DNA from: Collybia mongolica
Lineage: Eukaryota; Basidiomycota; Agaricomycetes; Agaricales; Clitocybaceae
NCBI GenBank assembly: GCA_013420905.1
Contig: JAAXNY010000022.1
Span: 1-50,691 of the forward strand
Reading direction: 5' to 3'
Length of the DNA stretch: 50,691 nt
Part shown: one piece after another, positions 43,255-50,691 of the stretch
Layout of the letters: each line of letters begins with the position of its first letter
How positions within the stretch are numbered: position 1 is the stretch's first letter
Program-made: the position numbers and the translations under genes
Notes under the pieces: generated by a model
Seen by the model: only the letters and a program-made list of their open reading frames with translations
Database searches by the model: none
What the model was told of the DNA's origin: nothing

Positions 43255-45085
43255 CCTGTGAGGCTCCTCGAGCCCCGGGTTGCATAGAATCGCCCTAACG
43301 GTAAGTGCGCGGAAGGTTCTCCGTACGACACTGAGAGGATAAGCGCGAGGCTCGACGAGCCTCGCATTATATTGCCAACTCTTATTCTACAGAACAATGC
43401 AAATGCTTACGATTTTGAAAAGAGTATTTTGAGACGGTAGAGTAGAGGTGAAAGCACTAACAATCACAGGCTAAAACACCAGTGACTCATGGCATTCAAG
43501 ATTGCGAGGCTCCACGAGTCTCGCGTTTGGAAGAACCAGCTAGCGGTAAGTGTGCCGATTGTCCTATCTAGGAGCTGAAGTGTTTAGTATACGAGGCTCG
43601 ACGAGCCTCACATTCTAACGTATGACCTATCCAAGTAATGGTTGCAGACCTGAACATCCGTGACTTATGGCGATTGTAATAATGAGGCTCCCCGAGCCTC
43701 GCATTTGGACTGAACGAGCTAAGTTTGACATGGGCAGGATATGCTTATGCTTGGGAATGGGCAGATAAATACGAGGCCCGACGAGCCTCGCCTCTCTATA
43801 AATCATACACGGAACTAGAAGATTCAGATTAAAAGAATATGCACTTACAATATTCTCAGGAGACGACTGAATGCAAGATCCGACGAGCCTCGCACCTGAA
43901 GGCTTGAAACAAGCAGTAATATGAAAGGAATGAATACCTGACGAGGCTCGAGGAACCTCGCGCAGCTAAGGTGGGAGGTGATTGAATACTTGAATGGACG
44001 TCAGGGAGGGAGCGTATGTATTCCCAAGTTTTCTAAGCTCCCCACGTTGAGATGTGGTAAGCCATGCGTTCCATCTGCTAACGACAAAATGCAAGGCTCG
44101 AAGAGCCTCACATTGGGTGAAACTGTTGGGAAGAACACATGAAACAAGTAAATATTGACAAAAAAACGTACCCTATTTTATTAACTAGACGCCATCCTAA
44201 GACTGTGAGCGAGGATTTTGTTAGCTGATAGGTAGGATACAAGGCGCGCGGAGCCTCGCATCTGAAGAAATAGTAAACGAACGCAAGACTTGAATGACTG
44301 CGAACGAGGGTACGCATTCTATTCTGGATCGATTTTTGGCTCATCTAACCTGTGACCTTTGAAACCCAGTGTTTAAGATTGCGAGGCTCCTCGAGCCTCG
44401 CGTTTGGAAAGGTTCAGCTAACGGTGAGTTTGACGTGCGCAAAACATTATATTTATGACACTCCAAAAACACAGGCAAATGCGAGGCTCAAAGAACCTCG
44501 CACTGTAAGTTATAACGCTGAGAAGGCCGCACTGATGAGAGACGGACAGATGTGAGGCTCGACGAGCCTCGCAATCAGAGATCTACTGTGAACCCTAAGG
44601 GTGGCCGAGGGAGAGAGGCAGTCCACAATGGAATGATACGGGAAAGACCATACAAATACTCTAATAGAATGTGAGACTCGAGGAACCTCGTTTGTGATCG
44701 CTGCACCTGAAAGACCGCAGGTTCTGTATAAAGACTATAGGAACAAAAAAAACGTACCTAGTGGCATGTATAAGACACGGACAAACGATGATTTGAATGG
44801 TTTAATTTGAAGTTCCAGTGAGTATGAGGCTCGACGAACCTCACCAATGAGCTTGTTGAAGAACGTACAGTTATCACTTTCAGGAACAAGGCGCGGCTGG
44901 GAGATGAGAACAGGTAAGTCACGTCTCATCAATGACCTCCTCCGCATCGTCTAAACATATTCGTGAGTCGTTATAACGAGCGATAGGGTGACAAGGTTCG
45001 AGGCGAGGGCTTGGCATAAGGTGGGTCGACATGAAGGTACTCACGACAGTAGTTAGATGGACTTCGAGGCTCGCAGAGCCTCACA
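43255..45085. repeat. Cluster of about 16 GAGGCTCG-CGAGCCTC palindromes
   Basis: Copies at about 43,258, 43,345, 43,503, 43,591, 43,682, 43,771, 43,875, 43,940, 44,090, 44,241, 44,380, 44,480, 44,552, 44,672, 44,825 and 45,065. The consensus is GCGAGGCTCGACGAGCCTCGC, and variants often change the central dinucleotide or one arm. Spacing is 60-150 bp. Some units also share flanks: AGATTGCGAGGCTCC before and CGTTTGGAA then GCTAACGGTAAGT after (43,500 and 44,376). No gene explains the stretch. Two further copies lie at 48,816 and 48,962. Confidence 0.9.
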
Positions 45086-45397
45086 TTTGAGGGGACGGCG
45101 AACATCCATAGCACTCGAATGCTACCTATGAAAATATATGATGTTAATTTACGAGAATTACACACAGGCGCCACATTTAGGCGATCGCAGATAGAGCAAG
45201 AAAAGGCTTTTTTATATAGTTGTGACTGCATATAAGTGGGGGGAGGTATGTACATGTGGGGGCAGCGGCGCACGGTACATATATAGGGCGAGAGGGCGCG
45301 TATATACGTAAGTGGGGGCGGCAGCTGGCGACAAGAACGATGAAGAGAGTCTACATCAAGAAGTCCAAAGAAGGAACAAGGCGACGACTGGTAATAT

Positions 45398-45421
45398 AAG
45401 GTTATAGGGTTATAGGGTTAG
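45398..45421. repeat. Telomere-like tract
   Basis: GGTTATAGGGTTATAGGGTT followed by AG: three imperfect TTAGGG-type units. Confidence 0.5.
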
Positions 45422-45458
45422 TACAGCATTATTTGAATAACATTGACTAACCTCGTTT

Positions 45459-45850
45459 CTAGGGTGCCCGGCTACTCTCCGCGAGCAAATGTTTTGCGAG
45501 TCGTTCACTGAATATGTCGTTTTGGGTCTTCTTGTACTTCAAGTAGGCTCTCCACTCTGAAGACGATCGAGCATTAGGGTCCCCCCGGGCTATGTTCCCA
45601 AGCCCTTTACGGTAGAAGGCGTCTGAGTCTGGCAACCGCTGACCAGCAAAACAACCAGATGCCACGAAGATGTCGTGCTTAGGCCACCAGGATCTGTGGG
45701 TGATACGGTGACTACCATCGTCAACGTAGACATGGTAAACGCCATTGACACGGTCAAGCATTTCGTCGCTGATCCCATCGTCCAGGAAAAAGAAAAAGCG
45801 GCGCACAAACAAGGCAAAAGGACCTGCAAGTATCCGACTCGAATCGTAAC
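45459..45850 (-). CDS. Unrecognised small protein, C-terminal exon
   Basis: The complement reads DGISDEMLDRVNGVYHVYVD, SWWPKHDIFVASGCFAGQRL, IARGDPNARSSSEWRAYLKY and KKTQNDIFSERLAKHLL before a stop at 45,459. The charged, Trp-containing end has good protein character. It resembles uncharacterised fungal proteins with a WWP motif, from memory only. The start and any upstream exons are unresolved. Confidence 0.45.
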
Positions 45851-46519
45851 GCAAAGGGCGGTCGTGAAGGGTCGTACACGGCGCGTGCGAGCGCACATGT
45901 TTCTGCTTGGAGTTTGGTATGATGTGGTGGGTGTGGCGACCGTATGCAGGAAGGGCCGAGTGTTTTTTCTTTGCAGGGGGGGTATGTAGGATAAAGATAG
46001 CGTTGAAGAGAGGCGAAAGAGGAACGGAGGGTGTAAGAGGAGAAAGGCGCAGGGAGCAAGGATCACGATGGGTAGTATATGTCGTCGTCCCACGATTCTG
46101 TAGACGGGGCAGGTTGGTCAGTAACGGGTATGGAGATCCACGGTGAGGGAAAGGGATAGCAAATAAAGTGCATGAAACACAAGATAAAAATAGAGAAAAG
46201 CGGAACACGCAATGTTACGCGGAATCGATGTCGATGTCGACATCAACTCTAATGAACAACCCCGGCACCGACTTGTTGTTCAACACCAAAAACGAGCGTT
46301 TCCCTATCAATCGCTCGACACCTAACCAAGGGCAGAACCGTGGGACGCAGGACAGCGGCCGATAGCTGATATCCATCGCCGACAGTCCAAGACCCCGACG
46401 CCCACCCATCCAACGCTCACCCACATCCCAACGGTTTACCCCGGATGCGGCGGATGACAAAAAATACGAAAAGACGGAACCAAAAACACGCCAACAAACG
46501 AACAAAAAAACCAACACCC

Positions 46520-47480
46520 ACCTTCCGTGATACTCCTCCACGCCAGATATAGCACGCCGACAGCGGCGGTCTCGAGGACAGTTGCGATGAAGGACCCGTC
46601 AACACGGGCGTTGGATGCCTGGAGATGGGGTGGGTCAGTTCTAATTCGAGGGACGGGAGGCGGGAGGTGGGGAACGAGGAAGGGAAGGATGTGGTTCGTT
46701 ACGGGCGGGGGTAGAGGTGAAGGGAAGTATGAGGGTGAGGAGAGGGTTGGAGAGTCGAGGACGGGGAGTGTGGTAAGGGAAGGGATGTAAGAGAAGAAGT
46801 ACGTACCTTACACACGACCTTCCCAAGCAAAAACCATGCCAGCTGCGACAGGATGAATAGAAAGGCGGAGAGGGCATAGTAGTACATTGGGCGCGTCTCG
46901 TTGAGGACGCGAAGCACGATCCACGACATCAAGCCAAAGCATGCGACGGTGGCGCTGTGTGGAGGCGTTAGTGTGGGACGTGAGACGGAGATGGGGAGAA
47001 AACGCACACAGGAGGCCATATGTTGAGAACGACGAACAGACTGATGCTGCGGGTGCACCAATGACGTCCGTCACACCTAGTGCAACTTCAAGGGACAGAT
47101 ACACGCCGAGGCCGAATATGAGGAGATACGGCCGCACGCGTGCCAGCACCAATCAGTACTAGCGCAAGAGCACCCGAGAAACACGGGAAGCAAAGCGGAT
47201 GTATGATCAAACTTTTCAAACTTCCGTCTTCCACTATCTGCGTCGCCACCACGTCATTCGCAATAGTGCCCAGAAGATCCCCGCCACGACGCCCGCATGC
47301 ATCGCTGTCAGGACGACAAAGGGGAACTCGCCTTGTTTTAGCACGGCGCCGGTGTGAGGAGCTGGAAGGGAAGACTGAGGACGTATAGAATGAGCAGGCT
47401 CGATACATCCACAGCGGCTTTATGTCAGTGGGGCAGCGCGATGAGTGCGAGGACGAATGGGAAACAGGTCGCACGCGACT
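46520..47480 (-). CDS. Chs7-like chitin synthase export chaperone
   Basis: Exons on the complement give a multi-span membrane protein in the order of the Chs7 family: GEFPFVVLTAMHAGVVAGIF (about 47,260-47,330), NDVVATQIVEDGSLKSL (47,213-47,270), RPYLLIFGLGVYLSLEVALG (47,080-47,140), then an intron ending CACACAG. The exon 46,954-46,807 has VLRVLNETRPMYYYALSAFL and FILSQLAWFLLGKVVCK. After donor GTACGT comes NARVDGSFIATVLETAAVGV and LYLAWRSITE (46,528-46,620). The VEDG, SQ...GK and DG-F-ATL...W-SIT positions match Chs7, an ER protein needed for export of chitin synthase III. One frame change near 47,275 may be an unseen intron or a lesion. The N-terminal exon was not identified, so completeness is uncertain. 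Confidence 0.68.
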
Positions 47481-47559
47481 TGCGGCCTTTGTCTTTCCGC
47501 TCCCCACCGCCAACAAAAATTCTCGAGCATTGCGTTCGGTCTTCCTTATAGGTTATAGG

Positions 47560-48165
47560 TTAGGTTACAGGCTTGTATTTTTGCGAAAATCATGGACATA
47601 GATTTACACTACAGGCGAACGACGAAAAGCGAGACTCGTCTGAAATGGTGGTGTTTAGCCAGAAATTCGGCGTCTGCATGTAGAGAAGGGCCACGGAATC
47701 GCGGTCTGGGGGTTGCCGGTTAGATCAGGTAGTTGAGAATGAAAATGGACTTACATATCTCTCAAACTGCTGTGAAGGTCCTTAGCGATGGCCAAAAGAG
47801 CGTGCAGCATGGCCGAAGTGGCTTGAATCTTCACCACACCAACTGGTTAGCATCAGGACAGTAACGAGAGCGGAGTGTACGTACTTCCGCCCCCAAGTTC
47901 TCCTCAGTTCATCTAAACAGGCGGCGTAACTGCAGCGTGTCTAGGCAGAGCTACCGAGGTGAAATCGAGGACATTCCAACGGGGTAACTTGCGATGTCGA
48001 TCATACATTGCTAGTGGGTGACCGAACCAACTTTAGTTAGTGTGACACGAAAAAGGCACCACTGATAGATACTCACCAAATTTGCAAACGGTTGTAGCCG
48101 GGCCCTGTTTTCCTCACTGAACTGTCCGCATCGAATGTATCCTTTGGACGGCTTCATTGAGATGG
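47560..48165. other. Gene-free stretch
   Basis: No convincing coding or RNA signal. A telomere-like GGTTATAGGTTAGGTTACAGG pattern occurs at about 47,550-47,570. Confidence 0.4.
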
Positions 48166-48580
48166 GGGCATGGCGGTTGACCCAAGTCGTAGAGTACAGA
48201 ACGAGAGGGAATGTCTGTAGTTAGGACTCCTCTACGTCGATCGTTCGCCTCCAGCAGTTGTGTCGAGATGGTGGCGATGTCCCAGAGTAGGTGCACGAAG
48301 TTAGGCACAGGGCCTATCCCCGGAGATGCCGAACCTCCAAGAAAAGCGGCCAAGTACAGGGTACTACCCGCGTACTTGACCCGTAACCCGCATGAGTACT
48401 ACCCATGCATGGTTGTCGATGTCTTGAGGCGAGCGACGTTGTGGAAGAGAGCGATGGGGGTGATGCGTCATTGAGGAAGAGAACAAGTCAGCAAACGAAG
48501 GTTAATGGTAACTGCCCACGGTCACGTGATGGCTTTGTTGATATCCGCCAAGACAACGATCGCGTTCGACCACAACCACG
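48166..48580. repeat. Dispersed repeat R2, longest copy
   Basis: Unites the parts seen at 4,627-4,853 and 8,788-9,035. Contains CTACGTCGATCGTTCGCC, GTGTCGAGATGGTGGCGATG, GGTACTACCCGCGTACTTGA and GGTCACGTGATGG. No terminal inverted repeats or poly-A tail are evident. Confidence 0.85.
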
Positions 48581-48815
48581 CGTACCCTACCCGACAACGC
48601 CGCGTCATCAAGCTCTTTCTCTGGCCACCACCACCGCTCGACCGCGCAGCGCAGCAGGTAGTACCTCTGCGTTGCATCCACCGGCCTCGACCCGAGACAA
48701 CGTATCAGGTAGTACTTGTACGCGTGTCACTACAAGTTCCCAGGCGAGGCGCCGAAAACCGAACCATAAATACTTTACCCTGTGGTTCCGCTGATTGAGG
48801 GGTAAGTCTTGTTTG

Positions 48816-48981
48816 CGAGGCTCGACGAGCCTCACAAACGGTCCTTCTACATGCTGACCCTCATTACCTCTCAGGAAACGCACTAACTGTAGTGCCCAGC
48901 TGGGTGGGATAGCGCTCGTCCTGTAATGCACGTTTATTTTACAAAAAGGTACGCCACATTCGGGGCTCGAGGAGCCTCGCT
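48816..48981. repeat. Two outlying GAGGCTCG palindromes
   Basis: GCGAGGCTCGACGAGCCTCA at about 48,817 and GGGGCTCGAGGAGCCTCGC at about 48,963. These show the palindrome family is dispersed beyond the 43-45 kb cluster. Confidence 0.85.
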
Positions 48982-49024
48982 ATCAATTAGTTTATGCCTC
49001 AACGCTAATCCTAAACGTCACCTA

Positions 49025-50283
49025 ATTACCTTGCAAATCACCATTATTTCCAACCATCTGCCCCCGCCCGCGGGATATTCTTCCTCTCGAGGACCTGCAC
49101 CGTGCTTGAGATCCCAGCGGGCACGTTGTAAACTTGGGGCCGCTTGTCGGCGGAAGTTGAGTAGCGCGAGTTTGCCACGCTCCGTCCCTCCGTTGTCGTA
49201 GATCCCATACGCAGCAGCGAGCGCTTCAGGGTTCGCGTTCGATGCTGTTGAGGTGAGGTCAACAATGATGCTCCTTCCGCCGCGCGGCGGACTTCTGTGA
49301 GGAAGGGGGCAGAGTAGTAGGTTGAGCCCGTGATCCAACCTGGTTCCCTCGAAGTCTCGGGTGTGGGTGGGTCAAAGAGGTATAGGTGATGTCGTGCTTG
49401 CAGGTGTGAAGGAATACGGTGGAATAGTTGACGGCCCCTGCAGCTTTGAGACCAACGTCGACAGCCCAGAGACCGGCGCCGAACTACGATTGATATGATC
49501 AGGTATTTTCGCAAAGACCGAGATGTATAACGCACCGTAGATGAGATGTTTGATCCACCACATGCTACACTATTGTACTCCGTCAGAAGGACGGGCATGT
49601 CCAGCTCCTGAGCCCTTGCCATTCCCGCTTGCTGCTAGTTGAGGAAAGGTGCAACTATTTAGGCATCTTGTAAGTGCGAAGTCATGGCAGAATTATCTGA
49701 CGTACCGTTCATGTGTGAGAGATAATACATGAGATTAGGTTCTTCTCATTTGGTCCGCCGCAATTATGTTGAGGATAGCGTTGAACACTAAAAACGCAGC
49801 CTGAATGAATGGACAGAAGTGACCTAAAGGACAGTCACAAACGTGTATTGTTTATACGGATATTTGTCGAGTCCGGCGTCAAGGATGGTTGACAGGTTCC
49901 TGTTCAAGGATCAGCAGCGCTCCCAAGAATAATAGTGTGACATACCATCCACAGCAAATGGTGGGTCCACCAATAATAGGTCTATCCATAACTTTCGCAT
50001 CCGCAAGTGGTCGAGAGCGTCTCCGATCTCATTGACCTTTATACAAGTTGAGAACACTTCAGACATGGGGCGCCGAAGTAACTTACGTAGGTCGGAACGT
50101 CGTAGGCATCGCGTTCTCCGTGTCCAGCATATAGATCAGGTTCCTTCGAACGAAATTCAAATTTAGTACGTAGAAGACCGACTGAAAGGACTCATATTCC
50201 CGAGGAGCATCGCATCCAAACGATCGCCCAATTTCTCATGTGCGGCCTTCGCCAACGTTACGACATTTCTTTTCAATAGTTAA
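49025..50283 (-). pseudogene. GH79 beta-glucuronidase-like gene, decayed
   Basis: Pieces in order on the complement match glycoside hydrolase family 79: NVVTLAKAAHEKLGDRLDAM-LLGN (50,190-50,265), EPDLYAGHGERDAYDVPTY (50,095-50,160; the GN/EPDLY junction is the acid/base glutamate motif), KVMDRPIIGGPTICCG (near 49,970), SVQRYPQHNCGGPNEKN (near 49,770), LDMPVLLTEYNSVACGG (nucleophile Glu region, 49,555-49,610), FGAGLWAVDVGLKAAGAVNY (near 49,470), LFDPPTPETSREPGWITGST (near 49,350), AAYGIYDNGGTERGKLALLN (near 49,190) and GQMVGNNGDLQG (near 49,035). At least three frame changes occur. The intron before EPDLY starts ATGAGT instead of GTGAGT. About the first third of the enzyme is absent. These secreted enzymes remove glucuronic acid from glycans. 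Confidence 0.75.
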
Positions 50284-50691
50284 ACGAGATTCATACAAAA
50301 GTGGTTCGATTTCGAGAGGGGCATGAGGGTGTCGTGAAGGTAATTGTATAGATTATATGTACTACGTAGGTGTTCGGTCGTTTGTTGTAAGTAAGGCTGC
50401 TGCCCAAAAAAATGGCTAATGTGAAGAAAGACGGCGGATGCTGTTCAGAGTCAAATGGATTCTCGACTGAGTATAGATGGACTGAAAGACGTATTGAGAT
50501 GGGGGCGCAGATGGAGGTGTGGAGGCGAGCAGGGATGCAGATTGAGTCCATTGGGTAATGGATGGATCGCGAGCAATAGATTCTGGTGGTGCAACAAAAG
50601 TGGGTGTCAACATTCGGGTCCATGAAAGACGAGAGGTGTACAAGTGGGAGGGCATAATTCTACCCGAGGACCATATCATGATCCCCTCCAT
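50284..50691. other. No recognised feature to window end
   Basis: The expected N-terminal part of GH79 is not readable here. Open frames on the minus strand have no recognisable character. Confidence 0.35.

Noticed and set aside
43255..45085. CRISPR-like array of palindromes with spacers
   Set aside because: The sequence is eukaryotic, spacers vary from about 40 to 130 bp, some spacers are related, and there are no cas genes.

Overview
The window looks like nuclear DNA of a filamentous basidiomycete, most likely an Agaricomycete. Introns are short (about 40-75 nt) with GT...AG ends and CTRAY-like branch sites. The recognisable genes are fungal: a Psd2-type phosphatidylserine decarboxylase, a Chs7-type chitin synthase chaperone, MUB1/samB, a fungal-specific transcription factor, a GH79 glucuronidase, a JmjC protein and a sugar transporter. 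Most of these are truncated or frameshifted. Dispersed repeats, palindromes and short telomere-like CCCTAA tracts lie between them, so this is an accessory and possibly subtelomeric region. No tRNA, rRNA or CRISPR array was recognised.

Layout. 1-10.9 kb: GC-rich, gene relics (JmjC, MFS transporter, MUB1, transcription-factor pieces) and repeats. About 10.9-30.0 kb: an island that is visibly AT-richer and CpG-poor, with two long intact genes, both on the minus strand. Gene A (11,320-14,525; six exons, 985 aa) has a ParB-like fold near its N-terminus, then a long coiled coil and a basic C-terminus. Gene B (17,446-23,140; six exons, 1,791 aa) joins C2H2 zinc fingers, a tyrosine-recombinase-like domain, a RecQ-like helicase and a Cys/His-rich tail. 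All splice phases in both gene models agree without a frameshift. Gene B lies between two inverted blocks built from a 154-bp minisatellite (15.3-16.8 kb and 23.5-28.1 kb). The right block is itself a head-to-head palindrome of about 4.5 kb. The same inverted motif (TGATGAGTT...AACTCATCA) sits directly upstream of both gene starts.

30.0-42.3 kb: GC-rich relics again, including Psd2 and transcription-factor fragments. Repeats here duplicate the left flank of the island, so the island sits between diverged copies of the same flanking DNA. 42.3-50.7 kb: an unrecognised broken gene, a cluster of about 17 copies of the palindrome GAGGCTCGACGAGCCTC, a small hypothetical gene, the Chs7-like gene, a dispersed repeat and a decayed GH79 gene.

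Interpretation. The best candidate for an undescribed system is the 10.9-30 kb island: a recombinase-helicase gene with inverted minisatellite ends, a ParB-like partner gene and a shared control or binding motif. It could be a large DNA transposon of the tyrosine-recombinase class or a telomere-linked-helicase region. Sequence alone does not decide between these.
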